Source: Candidatus Zhuqueibacterota bacterium (GTDB taxonomy: Bacteria > Zhuqueibacterota > Zhuqueibacteria > Oceanimicrobiales > Oceanimicrobiaceae). Taken from it: a stretch of 64,000 nucleotides of DNA. A model generated the notes under the pieces. It was not told where the DNA came from, did no database searches, and worked only from the letters and a program-made list of their open reading frames with translations. Of the stretch, positions 1 to 10,000 are shown in pieces; the stretch's first letter is position 1; each line of letters starts with the position of its first letter. The translations under genes and the position numbers were made by a program. The stretch is from positions 248,001 through 312,000 of the forward strand of contig JAJDAD010000092.1 of NCBI GenBank assembly GCA_029262055.1. Reading direction: 5' to 3'.

Positions 1-1398
1 GCCATGAGCCGGGAAGAGCTACGGCGGGGGCCCAATCTCGGGTCCGGTCCTGATTTTTCGCGTGAGGTAACGATTGTGGCCGCCAAGTCCGAGGGTGTGT
101 CGCCAGGCTTCCGAGTGCGCGATGCCATGGGCAACCAATACTTCCTCAAATTCGACATAAAGGGATTTCCTGATCTGAATACTGCGGCGGAGGTCGTGAC
201 CACAAAGTTCGTGTATGCTGCCGGCTACAACACCCCGGAGAACTACATCGCGTTCCTCGACCCAAAGCGTCTCCGCATCGGCGAGGGCGTCACCGTTCGT
301 GACAAGTCGGGAAAGCACGTGCCGATGACACAGAGTTTTGTCAAGCAGATTCTGGACCGAATTCAGCCTAATGCAGACGGAACTTACCGGGCGGTGGCGA
401 GCAAATTTCTTCCCGGCAAGCCTCTAGGCCCATTCCACTTTGCCGGACTCCGAAAGGATGACGATAATGACCGGATCGAACATCAACACCGCCGGGAGCT
501 GCGCGGTTACAAAGTCATCGCCGCCTGGCTGAATAGCTACGATACCAAGGCCAACAATACGCTGGATATGTACGCAACGGAAGACGACCGCAGCTTTGTG
601 CGGCACTATTTCATCGACTTTGCAACTTCTTTGGGCAGCAGTGGTAACGGCGCGGCTTCGGCGGCGAGAGGTAAAATGGGATCCTTCGACCTTTGGCATA
701 GCCTGAAGAAGATCGTCACGCTCGGCCTTTACGTAGAGCCGTGGGAGAAGAAGCCGCGGCTGATCAATCCGTCAGTCGGGTACTTCGATTCCGAGCTGTT
801 CGACCCCGGCAACTATTCGTTTATCATCCCGAACCCCGCGTTCCAGCGCGCCACCGAGCTGGACGGCTTCTGGGGCGCAAAGATTGTCATGGCCTTTTCC
901 GACCAGGATATTCGCGATATTGTGACGACCGGGCAGTACGTTAATCAGGATGATGCCGAGTACATCGCCAAAACCCTGATCGAGCGCCGGGACGAAACCG
1001 GCCGGTACTGGTTTGCCAAAGTCAATCCACTGGCTCGATTTGAAATCTCGGCGGACGCCGGGATGCGGCCAGTGCTCCGGTTTGCGGACCTGGCCGTGGC
1101 CGCCGGATTTGAGCAAGCCGAACAGACCCAGTACCGTTCCAAGTGGCTGTTTCAGGATCGGCCCTTGACTGGTGACCGGATGGTCGCTGCTACACCGGAA
1201 ATCATTCCGGACCGTGAGACGCTGCGTCGATTAGAGCAGGCCTTTACCCCTGAAATGGTTGACGAGCGCCGAATACTGACTGTCGTAATTGAGACCCAGC
1301 ACCGTCGCAATGGTCCCTGGAGTAAGGCAGTACGGGTGCACATCTATGTTCCACCTGCAGGCGTCGGCTCTGCGGAGCTGGTTGCAATAGAGCGCTAG
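1..1398 (+). CDS. Kinase-like envelope protein, 5' end cut by window edge
   Basis: The open frame runs through base 1, and the ATG at 4 is probably internal: it aligns with residue 113 of the paralogue at 2897-4639, so about 110 N-terminal residues, including any signal peptide, lie outside the window. Counting from that ATG, the visible part has a possible ATP-binding Lys in YFLKFD (K49), a Glu in a following helix (E63), D-x-K-x-N-N (D180, K182, N185) and IDF (D205). The spacing resembles the D-L-K-P-E-N and D-F-G motifs of protein kinases, and the overall order resembles HipA, PI3/4-kinase and FAM20 folds. That relation is an inference from motifs, and the family has no function known to me. 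The C-terminal half shares long conserved stretches with the paralogue (GRYWF, FWGAKIVMAFSD). It is followed 64 bases later by the barrel gene. Confidence 0.75.
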   Translation, partial: AMSREELRRGPNLGSGPDFSREVTIVAAKSEGVSPGFRVRDAMGNQYFLKFDIKGFPDLNTAAEVVTTKFVYAAGYNTPENYIAFLDPKRLRIGEGVTVRDKSGKHVPMTQSFVKQILDRIQPNADGTYRAVASKFLPGKPLGPFHFAGLRKDDDNDRIEHQHRRELRGYKVIAAWLNSYDTKANNTLDMYATEDDRSFVRHYFIDFATSLGSSGNGAASAARGKMGSFDLWHSLKKIVTLGLYVEPWEKKPRLINPSVGYFDSELFDPGNYSFIIPNPAFQRATELDGFWGAKIVMAFSDQDIRDIVTTGQYVNQDDAEYIAKTLIERRDETGRYWFAKVNPLARFEISADAGMRPVLRFADLAVAAGFEQAEQTQYRSKWLFQDRPLTGDRMVAATPEIIPDRETLRRLEQAFTPEMVDERRILTVVIETQHRRNGPWSKAVRVHIYVPPAGVGSAELVAIER

Positions 1399-1462
1399 AA
1401 TTGATATGAGTCAACATTGGTCATTTGAAGTTAACCGCCATAACCTTGAGGTTGAATATCTG

Positions 1463-2863
1463 ATGAGATTGTTCGCCGCGGCACTGCTGTTTTGCTTAAT
1501 CGCATCTGTATCTCCGGTTTACGGCCAGGCGGCATCGCCAGGACAAGGCAAAGAAAACGCGCTTACCACACCCACTGCTTCCGAGATGCAATCCGCAGAG
1601 AAGCCAGAGAGCGCTGCCAAAGAAGAGGAAGAAAACGAAGAGATCTATCCTGACCCGAACAAAATCCCGTATCGCTCACGCAAGAGCGCACTCGTGCATT
1701 TTTTTTCCATCCCAGCGTACGTTTGGCGATTGGCCTGGACTCCTTTGGGGGCAACCGTCATTTGGGTCGAGCAAAATCGCGTGCATGAGAAGGTGAGCAA
1801 CTTCTTCTACCTCAACGACGAGCGGACGGCTTCTCTTTTCCCGTTGGTTAGCGTTGGCGGCAACACCGGAGCAGGAGCCGGACTTAGTTTTTCCCATCGG
1901 AATTTATTCGGAAAGCGGAAACGACTTTCTGCCAGCTTTCTCTACAATTCGTCGGAGAATAACTCGGCAAATATTGCTTATCAGGATTCTTCTCTGTTCG
2001 GCAGTTCATTTTTTCTCGACCTTGCCGGCACCTATTTTAATGACTTTGATGAGAATCTGTTCGTCGGCGAAGACGTTGACTTGTTAGATTTCAACGACTC
2101 ATCCATCGGGGCCAATGGTTCCTCCCTGAACGACGAGCGGAGTTATGCAACCGAAGAGGTGGCGGGCCTGGCCAGCCTTGGTTATGCCTTTGGGAAGAAC
2201 GTTGGCGTGGGTCTGCTTGGCGCTTTGCGACGCGTCGACATCGGGCAGGGAGATGAGGAGGACGAGATCCTGCCCGAAGATATTTTGGGCGCCGGTGCCA
2301 CTAGTCTTTTTTCCATTGGCGGAAACTTGACCTTCAACTTCACTCGCGGCGTACCACGGGCGGTCGCGGGTAGTGGAGTACGTCTGGGGTACAGCTATAA
2401 TCGGGAGCTGGATGGCAGCCGGTTCGAGTACAATCGTTTTACGGTTGAAGCGGCGCAATTCATCCCGATACCCTTTCTTGCCAGGAATCGCCGTTTTGCT
2501 GTTCGAGGCCTGTTTGAAAAAATGGACCGAATCGGCGATAAACAAATCCCCTTCTACGAATTAAGCATGTTGGGTGATGCGGCTAATCTCAGGGGTTTTG
2601 ATCAAAACCGATTCCGGGGCCGCGGGCTGCTGTTGTTTAACTTTGAGTATCGCTATCCGGTATGGGACCTGTGGGATGCCGTTGTCTTCGTAGACGAGGG
2701 GCAGGTGTACGACGACTTGAGTGAAGTTGCATTGGATGAGTTTCACACCTCTGTTGGAGGAGGTTTGCGCTTCATGTCGCCGGTTGGTTTTCTGATGCGA
2801 TTCGAAGTCGCGCGCAGCAGCGAGCAGTGGCGGGCGTTGTTTCAGGTGACACCGAATTTTTGA
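1463..2863 (+). CDS. Omp85/BamA-like outer membrane barrel protein
   Basis: I place the start at the ATG at 1463, not at the in-frame ATG at 1406, because it opens directly with a signal peptide (MRLFAAALLFCLIASVSPVYG) and has GAGG upstream. The mature protein has a Glu-rich linker, about 100 residues without a clear POTRA repeat, and then a long series of alternating beta strands. The C-terminal part carries the features of the bacterial surface antigen (D15/Omp85) barrel: LRGF followed by RFRGRG, FNFEYRYPVWD, FVDEGQVYDD, and a last strand ending in Phe (VTPNF), as expected for an outer membrane barrel recognised by BamA. It lies between two paralogous kinase-like genes in one probable operon. 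Substrate unknown; it could serve protein or lipid traffic at the outer membrane. Confidence 0.85.
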   Translation: MRLFAAALLFCLIASVSPVYGQAASPGQGKENALTTPTASEMQSAEKPESAAKEEEENEEIYPDPNKIPYRSRKSALVHFFSIPAYVWRLAWTPLGATVIWVEQNRVHEKVSNFFYLNDERTASLFPLVSVGGNTGAGAGLSFSHRNLFGKRKRLSASFLYNSSENNSANIAYQDSSLFGSSFFLDLAGTYFNDFDENLFVGEDVDLLDFNDSSIGANGSSLNDERSYATEEVAGLASLGYAFGKNVGVGLLGALRRVDIGQGDEEDEILPEDILGAGATSLFSIGGNLTFNFTRGVPRAVAGSGVRLGYSYNRELDGSRFEYNRFTVEAAQFIPIPFLARNRRFAVRGLFEKMDRIGDKQIPFYELSMLGDAANLRGFDQNRFRGRGLLLFNFEYRYPVWDLWDAVVFVDEGQVYDDLSEVALDEFHTSVGGGLRFMSPVGFLMRFEVARSSEQWRALFQVTPNF

Positions 2864-2896
2864 GTGACTATTAACTTGGGAAACCTTGAGGCACTG

Positions 2897-4639
2897 ATGC
2901 ACAAAGTACTGCGGTTTTTCCTTTTTTGCGTGGTGGCAGCAAGTCTGTCCGGCTGTTCCGGCGCCAAGAAGCTCACCTTGGCTCCGATCAAGACGTTTGA
3001 CCCTGACAATGGAAACATCCCGGCTCCCGATGACAAGGAAGAGAATCAGATTTGGGATATCATGGATATGACCTTTTTCTATCAGGTGGAAAAGGTTTTG
3101 GATCTCAACTGGAGTGCGCGCAAAGTTGGAAAGGGACTCGGACTGGCCAGGGGTAAGCCGGCGGACAATGTCAATGCCCTCGACGAAGTGCCAAATTCAA
3201 GCTGGTACACCAATCGTCATTATCACGATAGAATGTCCCGGGCCGAGTTGCGGCGTGGCCCCAACACAAGCCCGGGTCCTGACCAAAGCGGGGCCTGGAC
3301 CATCACAGCCGGAAAGTTTGAAGGAGGAACGACGGGTTTCACCATTAAAGATGGGCGCGGCGACCGCTATCTTCTCAAGTTTGATCCACCTGGATTTCAG
3401 GAAATGGGGTCATCTGCTGAAGTTATTTCAACAAAGATTCTGCACGCCTGCGGTTATTTTGTGCCGCAGAATTCCGTGGTCTATTTTGATCCCGAGCTGC
3501 TGCAAATCGGAGAGACTGCCAAGGTAGCAGAGGGCGGGTTCAAACGCAAGATGACACCTGCGGACCTGGAAGCGTTGTTAGAACCGATTCCCAGGCGGGC
3601 TGATGGCAAGATGCGCACCATGGCAAGCAAGTTTGTAAACGGCAAGCCGGTGGGCGTTTGGAACTACATAGGAATGCGCAGTGACGATCCAAACGACCTG
3701 GTCTATCACCAGCACCGGCGCGAACTCAGGGGGCTGCGCACCATTAGCTCCTGGCTCAGCGATGAGGACAGGCGCGCCGCCAACACGCTCGCGGTTTACA
3801 CAACGGATCCCGAAACCGGCCACAAATACATACAACACTACTTGATCGATATGGGTTCAACTCTGGGTAGCAACAACATCATCCCCCATGCGCCGAAATA
3901 TGGCAACGAGTACCTGATCGATCCCAGAACCGTCGGCCTGCAGTTTTTGACTCTGGGATTTTGGGTGAAACCGTGGGAGTTTGAGACGGGACATTTGAAT
4001 CCGGAGTTCTCGTCAGTTGGCTACTACGAGTCAAGAATATTCGATCCGGACGACTGGTATCCGACTTACCCTAATCCGGCTTTCGAGTACGCCACGCTCC
4101 GGGATGTTTTTTGGGGTGCTAAGATAGTGATGGCATTCTCAGACGAAGATATTAGATCCATAGTGGCTGAGGCGCAACTGACGGACCCGAGGGCAGAGGC
4201 CTATTTGATCAAGACGCTTATAGAACGCCGGGACAAGATCGGCCGCTACTGGTTCAGCAAAATGAATCCGTTGGACAAGTTCGACTTTGCCCGGCAGGGC
4301 ACCATTTTGAAGCTGACCTTTCGCGACCTTGCGGTTGACAGTGATCTCGAGAAAGAAGAGGGCGTGCGATATATTCATACCACCTCATATCGTGCAGGTG
4401 GCGTCCACCGCCAGTCGGTTTCCGGAAAACCGGAAGTGGTGATTTCTGAGAACGGTACAGGATTCCTGGATGATTTGATTGCTGCCCGAGGTTCAAAGAA
4501 AGAAAGGGACAAGATTTTTTCAACGTCCATTCAAGTTGAACGTCCGGGTCGTGCACTAAGCAAGAAAGTAGATGTTTTTTTCTACTATCCCGGTTTTAGC
4601 GGGGAGCCGCGAGTGGTCGGTGTGGTGCGGGAGGAATAA
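2897..4639 (+). CDS. Kinase-like lipoprotein, paralogue of the gene at 1-1398
   Basis: The reading frame is open from a GTG at 2864, but the ATG at 2897 has TTGAGG upstream and begins a lipoprotein signal peptide with lipobox LSGC (Cys20). The product is 580 residues and predicted to be membrane-anchored outside the cytoplasm. After a 110-residue N-terminal part (DEVPNSSWYTNR) comes the shared domain: YLLKFD (K161), AEVISTK (E175), DRRAANT (D291, N296) and LIDMGSTLG (D318), a kinase-like order in which Arg replaces the Lys of the D-x-K motif seen in the paralogue. The C-terminal third repeats conserved motifs (SVGYYESRIFDP, FWGAKIVMAFSDEDIR, RDKIGRYWF). It follows the barrel gene by 33 bases. 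Function not established; the kinase relation is inferred from motif order only. Confidence 0.8.
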   Translation: MHKVLRFFLFCVVAASLSGCSGAKKLTLAPIKTFDPDNGNIPAPDDKEENQIWDIMDMTFFYQVEKVLDLNWSARKVGKGLGLARGKPADNVNALDEVPNSSWYTNRHYHDRMSRAELRRGPNTSPGPDQSGAWTITAGKFEGGTTGFTIKDGRGDRYLLKFDPPGFQEMGSSAEVISTKILHACGYFVPQNSVVYFDPELLQIGETAKVAEGGFKRKMTPADLEALLEPIPRRADGKMRTMASKFVNGKPVGVWNYIGMRSDDPNDLVYHQHRRELRGLRTISSWLSDEDRRAANTLAVYTTDPETGHKYIQHYLIDMGSTLGSNNIIPHAPKYGNEYLIDPRTVGLQFLTLGFWVKPWEFETGHLNPEFSSVGYYESRIFDPDDWYPTYPNPAFEYATLRDVFWGAKIVMAFSDEDIRSIVAEAQLTDPRAEAYLIKTLIERRDKIGRYWFSKMNPLDKFDFARQGTILKLTFRDLAVDSDLEKEEGVRYIHTTSYRAGGVHRQSVSGKPEVVISENGTGFLDDLIAARGSKKERDKIFSTSIQVERPGRALSKKVDVFFYYPGFSGEPRVVGVVREE

Positions 4640-4701
4640 TTCCAGCGTCAGGAGAATCCTAAATATCGTTTTTAAAACCGAACCAGACCGGACCCTGTCT
4701 T

Positions 4702-6039
4702 ATGATTAGTACTGAGAAAAAAAGCCCGTTAGAAAAACTTTTAAGCCTATTCGCAGACGTGCGCGCAGGGGAGGGTTTGACTGTGATGATGCTGACCCTC
4801 AACCTGTTCCTGGTCCTGATGTCGTATTACATTGCCAAGGTTGTGCGGGAAGCGTTGATCCTGTCCGAAGGAGGCGCTGAGCTTAAGAGCTACTTGTCGG
4901 CAGGACAGGTATTTCTCATCATTGCCGCTGTGCGCTTGTATTCGTGGCTGGCCGGCCAGTCCTCACGCCGGCGGCTGATCAACATCGTGAATATCTTCTT
5001 TGCTGCCTGTCTCGGCGTGTTTTACGTCCTGGCGCAATCGGGCGTCCCGGTGGGAGTGGTGTTTTTTCTGTGGATTGGCATGTTTAATGTCATGGTAGTC
5101 GCGCAATTCTGGTCGTTCGCCAATGACGTGTACACACCAGAGGCCGGCAAGCGCCTGTTTGCCATTGTTGCTTTCGGTGCGTCGAGTGGCGCAGTGGCCG
5201 GCAGTTATCTGCCAAGCCAGTTTATCCCGATATTCGGTTTGAACCAATTGCTCATCGTCTCCGGCTTTGTTCTGCTTGCGAGTTTACTCGTCACAAACTA
5301 TGTCGACTCGAGAGACCGTAGCGGAGGTGCAAGAGTCGCTGCAACAGGGATCGGGAAGGATGATGAAGAGACTTTTGGCAAAGAAGGAGCTTTCAAGCTG
5401 GTTTTTGCCAACAAATACCTGCTGATGATCGCCTTTCTGATCCTGCTCTTGAATTGGGTCAATACAACCGGCGAGTATATCCTTGGCAAGACAGTGGAGA
5501 ATGCTGCCAATGAGATGGCGGCGACCCAGGGGGGCGCGTTTTCAGTGCGCGATTTCATCGGTGGATTCTATGCTGATTTCTTTACGGTGGTCAACATCGC
5601 CGGAGTCTTGATTCAACTGTTTGCAGTTTCACGCATATTGAAATATGTCGGCATTAGGTTTGCTATCCTCGTTTTACCGGTCATCGCCATGGGTGGGTAT
5701 TTGATTCTTGCCTTCTTTCCCGTTCTCGCTATCGTTCGGTGGGCCAAGACGGCTGAAAATGCCACCGACTACAGCTTAAACAACACTGTCCGGCACGCGC
5801 TGTTCCTACCTGCTTCCCGGGAAGAAAAATATAAAGCCAAACAAGCCATTGATTCATTCTTCCATCGTTCCGGAGACGTCTTGTCCGCGGCTCTGGTTTT
5901 TGCCGGCGTGACCTGGTTGTCGTTCGAGCCCATGCATTTTGCCATCTTTAATCTGGTCCTGGTTGCGATCTGGCTCGTGCTTGCGATCAAAATAGGCATT
6001 GAGAACAAGCGCCTAGTGGAGGCGCGGGATGCCGCTTGA
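4702..6039 (+). CDS. ATP/ADP-translocase-like (Tlc/MFS) membrane transporter
   Basis: This 445-residue protein has about ten to twelve hydrophobic segments and no signal peptide. The first helix region (LFLVLMSYYIAKVVREALIL, then EGGAELKSYLSAGQ) resembles the nucleotide exchange (Tlc/Npt) branch of the major facilitator superfamily; bacterial homologues outside parasites are usually annotated simply as MFS or NTP/NDP exchange transporter. A conserved loop (FWSFANDVYTPEAGKRLF) and a late motif (NTVRHALFLPASREEKYKAKQAIDSFF, read as two adjoining pieces) also fit that group. The start ATG has no clear Shine-Dalgarno sequence. It sits 62 bases after the kinase-like lipoprotein gene on the same strand and probably closes that operon. 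Substrate is unproven. Confidence 0.75.
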   Translation: MISTEKKSPLEKLLSLFADVRAGEGLTVMMLTLNLFLVLMSYYIAKVVREALILSEGGAELKSYLSAGQVFLIIAAVRLYSWLAGQSSRRRLINIVNIFFAACLGVFYVLAQSGVPVGVVFFLWIGMFNVMVVAQFWSFANDVYTPEAGKRLFAIVAFGASSGAVAGSYLPSQFIPIFGLNQLLIVSGFVLLASLLVTNYVDSRDRSGGARVAATGIGKDDEETFGKEGAFKLVFANKYLLMIAFLILLLNWVNTTGEYILGKTVENAANEMAATQGGAFSVRDFIGGFYADFFTVVNIAGVLIQLFAVSRILKYVGIRFAILVLPVIAMGGYLILAFFPVLAIVRWAKTAENATDYSLNNTVRHALFLPASREEKYKAKQAIDSFFHRSGDVLSAALVFAGVTWLSFEPMHFAIFNLVLVAIWLVLAIKIGIENKRLVEARDAA

Positions 6040-6442
6040 CCCGCTGACTTAGGAGCTTCAGGGTTCATTCATTCATCGCTGTCGCCGACGCTTTCGGGAG
6101 CTGAAATCCTCCGCCGTTGTGCATTAGGACTCCGGCATAGCTGCAATGCCGGAATGGACGCACACATCTCTTTTAGGGTTGGATTGGGACGTGGTTTATT
6201 AGGTGAGATCCCTCGTATAGATTCCCCGATTGCCACAAAAAATCTCAGGACGAAATGAAGACAAATTCATAGCGGTTCAGATTGAAATCCTTCTCGTGGT
6301 TCAATATGAAACATGTTCAAAATAGTTACAGAATGCACATATCGAAGAATCGATGTAAGCTGATGAAAATAATCTACATATAGGTGCTGTTTTGAGAATG
6401 GGCAGATAGTCTCAATCTGGCATGAACTTTGTAATAGCAAGA
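6040..6442. other. Gene-free stretch between convergent operons
   Basis: I see no convincing reading frame, RNA gene or repeat here. The stretch is AT-richer than the flanking genes. A TTGAGA/TCTCAA inverted repeat lies near 6393-6416, and TTCATTCATTCA near 6064 is a short direct repeat. It separates two operons that point towards each other. Confidence 0.5.
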
Positions 6443-6512
6443 TAAAACCGAGCTTATTGTGCTGCGATTGGTAACTCCCCTAATTCCGATACAGGATAAT
6501 AGCTCGGTTTTA
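6443..6512. repeat. Long-armed inverted repeat (12-bp perfect arms)
   Basis: TAAAACCGAGCT (6443-6454) is exactly complementary to AGCTCGGTTTTA (6501-6512), with three more pairs possible after a one-base bulge and a loop of about 40 bases. It lies 20 bases before the terminator at 6532-6564 and outside any gene. It may be part of a structured 3' end of the leftward efflux operon or of a small RNA. Confidence 0.55.
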
Positions 6513-6526
6513 AAATACTCAAGTTG

Positions 6527-6564
6527 CAAAAAGCCGTTCCAGGGATAGGGACGGCTATTTTTTT
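6527..6564. terminator. Bidirectional intrinsic terminator
   Basis: A 9-bp stem (AGCCGTTCC, loop AGGGATA, GGGACGGCT; one G-U pair) is followed on the + strand by A then seven T. On the - strand the same stem is followed by a T-run (from AAAAA at 6527-6531). It can end the leftward efflux operon, whose last gene stops at 6662, and any rightward transcript from the envelope cluster. Confidence 0.8.
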
Positions 6565-6661
6565 GCCCATTTTGCCCACCGCCCGATGACTTCCTGACAC
6601 CATCAGTTGCCTGCAAAACAGCACACCGCCATACGGGGACGGACTGCCGCAAGCAGCACCG

Positions 6662-6931
6662 CTAGTGCCTAATAATCAGGTAGAGTCCAAGTCCAACGAG
6701 AAGTAGAGGAAGGAGGGGTCCCAGAATCAACAAGGGCGCAAAGATGATGCCCAGGAAACCTGCAACTGCGGCAAATGGGGCCAGAGCGACCACTAAAACG
6801 ACACCGATGATTGCCCCGATGATTTGCAGAGGGATCGTCAAGATGAAGAAGGTTGCTTTGAACAAGAGGCCCAGTATTTTGAAGCCCACCAGAAACAGGC
6901 CCAAGAGCAAGAGTATGATTCCTATTTCCAT
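6662..6931 (-). CDS. Small hydrophobic membrane protein
   Basis: An 89-residue protein made almost wholly of hydrophobic and Gly/Pro residues, enough for two to three membrane helices, with few charges (K18, K25 and the C-terminal RH). The start ATG is preceded by a near-ideal ribosome binding site (GGGAGGA, about six bases away), which supports real translation. It lies 114 bases downstream of the RND pump gene on the same strand and is followed by the terminator near 6530, so it may be the last gene of the efflux operon. I do not recognise a named family; it resembles generic small phage-shock or envelope membrane proteins only in composition. Confidence 0.65.
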   Translation of the reverse strand: MEIGIILLLLGLFLVGFKILGLLFKATFFILTIPLQIIGAIIGVVLVVALAPFAAVAGFLGIIFAPLLILGPLLPLLLVGLGLYLIIRH

Positions 6932-7045
6932 GATTCCTCCCGAGTTTTCAGATAGTCATTTCTTTTAAAGTTACGTGTGCCCGGTTGTTTGGTTGCACAA
7001 GCGACCGGTCCTGGTGATCCGTTCCGTCCGAACCCGGGAATATCT

Positions 7046-10000
7046 TTACATCTCTGCTGCTGCCGCAGGCGTTTCGAGGACGTTGGCAGCCTCGCCATTC
7101 GCCATGCCGGCAAACCTATTCTTTGCGTGCTGGCTCCAGTCGTCGAGAAGGTGGTAGACGACAGGCACGATTATCAGGGTGAGGAATGTTGCCACGGCCA
7201 GTCCAAATATGACCGCGACGCCCATCGGTCCCCACCATTGCGAACTTTCGCCGCCAATGTCGACCCGGAAATTCCTGAAATCAAAATTGAAGCCGGTTGT
7301 CAATGGAATAAGTCCGACGATTGTTGTGACTGCCGTTAATAGAACCGGTCTGAGTCGTACTTTGCCCGCCTGGACGATGGCATCGAGCTTACTTAGACCG
7401 CGCTGTCGCAGACGCTGGATGTAATCAACCAGGACGATGGCGTTGTTGACCACAACACCGGCCAGGCTAATGACGCCAATCCCGGTCATCAGGATGCCGA
7501 ACGGCATGCGCAAAAGCATCAGGCCCCAGAAAACACCAATCAGGGAAAGAACAACGGAGACCAGGATGACGACAGGTAGAATTGCCGAATTGAATTGGTA
7601 GACCAGCACCAGGAATATCAGGAAGAGCGCAACCATGAATGCATTTATGAGAAACGCTTCGCTCTCTTCCTGATCTTCGTTTTCGCCGGTATACCTGACC
7701 GAGTAGCCGGCGGGCAGCGTCATTCCCGCAATGATATTTTGAGCGTCTTTGAGGACCTCATTCCCGAGCCGGTTTTCGACGTTGCCGGAAACGGTCACCA
7801 CACGTTTCAGATCGACGCGCCTGATGGACGAGAATCCTCCCTCATACTCAAACGTCGCCAGTGCAACGAGTGGAACTTGTTTGCCCTCTTCAAAAATGGT
7901 GAGGTTTTCCAGAACGTCCAGGCGGTTGCGTTCTTGTTCTTTCAACCTGACGGTTATGTCGTATTCGTCATCCGCGACGCGAAATTCTGAGGCTTCGGTG
8001 CCGTAGATAGCGGTGCGAATAGTCGAGGCAATTATTGAGGTATTCAGGCCATTTATGGCTGCTTTCTCGCGATCAATTCTCACCTTCAGTTCGGGCCGAC
8101 CTTTGTCAAAATCATCCTTCAGGTCAACCAGCCCGGGGACGGTCTTGAGGTTCTGACGGATTTGCGCGGCCAGCTCGCCGAGAACCTTGAAGTCCTCCCC
8201 CGAGATCTCAATGTTGACCGGTGGGCCGGTCGGAGGCCCCATGGGTGGCTTCTGCACTTCGATCCGCGCGCCGGGTGTGTTCGAGATTCTGCCGCGAATG
8301 TCAGCCAGGGTTTTGTCGGACGATTGCAGGCGATCGTTTCTGTCGACAAACTCTACCGTGACCCAGCTTTTGTGCGGTGAGCCGCCGCCGGCGCTAAAAC
8401 CGGGCAGACCGCCTTCGGTTCCAACGTTGGAAACATAGCTGCGGATATCGTGCTCAAACTGCGGTAACTCCCGCTCGATTTCACTTACAATTCTATCGGA
8501 TTCTTCGAGCTTAGTGCCGGTCGGCGCCGTTATTTCCACGAGAATCTGTGGCGGCTCTACCTCTGGGAAAAACTCAATCCCTGAGCCAAGGAAAAAGTAC
8601 AGTACAAGAGTGGCCAGCAGTAGTCCGAAAGAGGCCAAAATGGCCAGTGCGCGGTGCTGCAATGCTGTGCTGAGGATTATCTCGTAGCGCTGCGTCAGCA
8701 CGCGCAGCAGTTTGCTCTGTCCCTTCCGTTTCGTGACTTTCATAAAGACTTCACAGACCACAGGGTTGATGGTGAGAGCTACGAATAGGGAAGAGGAAAG
8801 GGTGATGATTAGCGTGATGGGCAGATATTTCATGAATTCGCCCATGATGCCCGGCCAGAAAATCATGGGGGCGAACGCACAGAGGGTCGTGACCGTTGAC
8901 GCTGTGATCGCCCCGCTCACTTCGGATGCACCGCGCTTGGCCGCCTCGAACGCGCTGAAGCCTTCCTCCCGGTGGCGATAGATATTCTCTACCAGCACAA
9001 TGGCGTTGTCGACCATCATGCCCAGAGCCAAAATCAAACTGAACAACACAATCATGTTTAGGGTGTAACCGAGCATCTGTACCACAATGAATGAAATCAG
9101 CATGCTGAATGGGATCGCAATCGCCACAAAAATCGAGCTGCGGATTCCGAGAAAAGCAAACAAGACGGCGACAACCATGAACAGACCGGAGATGATATTA
9201 TTTTCGAGCTCAGCCACCATCCGCCGGATGTCTGTTGACTGATCAGCCGTAATCGTGATGACTGTTCCGCGCGGGAGCAGTGGTTTTCTTTCTTCGATAA
9301 GCTCTTTTATCCGGTCAGCAATCTCGATCAGATTCGAGCCTGTGCGTTTCTTGATGCTTAAGGAGACGCAATTCAGGCCTCCTTCGCGGGCCAGACTTGT
9401 CCGGTCTTTGAAGCCATATTCAACTTCGGCTACATCGCGGATATAGATTGGCGCAGGATTATCGGCATTGATTACCAGATTGGGGATTGTTCTGACGTGC
9501 TGGAATTCTCCCGGGATCCTCACCGAGTATTTTAGAGAACCTACGTCGATAGACCCGCCGGGAATAGTCTTATTTTCGTCCTGAATGGTCTCAATTACAT
9601 CCTTAAAGGCAACGTTGTAGTATTTGAGTTTCTCCAGGTCGACCTTGACCTTGACCTCCCGTTCCAGTCCACCACTCACGGAAGCTTCCAGCACACCGGA
9701 AATGGTCTCGATATCGTCCTCAAGGTCCTCCGCGATTTCCTTTAGCTTGACCAGGTCGTAGTCACCGGAAATATTTATCAGCATGATGGGGAACTGTGAA
9801 AAGTTGACCTCGTTGATGATGGAGTCTTCCGCGTCATTGGGCAGTTCACTCTGGGCCAGATCCACTTTGTCGCGGACCTTCTGCATGGCAGCATCGATAT
9901 TGAAGTCGGGATTGAACTCCACTTCGATCACAGAGATGCCTTCTCCGGTGGTCGATCTGATCTCCTTAACATCGGCGATCTCTTTCAGTTTCCGCTCAAT

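Noticed and set aside
6419-6434. Sigma-54-like promoter word TGGCATGAACTTTGTA
   Set aside because: The -12 GC is GT, and no downstream gene or enhancer-binding regulator is nearby.
6374-6652. 92-codon leftward frame
   Set aside because: It runs through two strong hairpins and the terminator, has no family features and no clear ribosome binding site.
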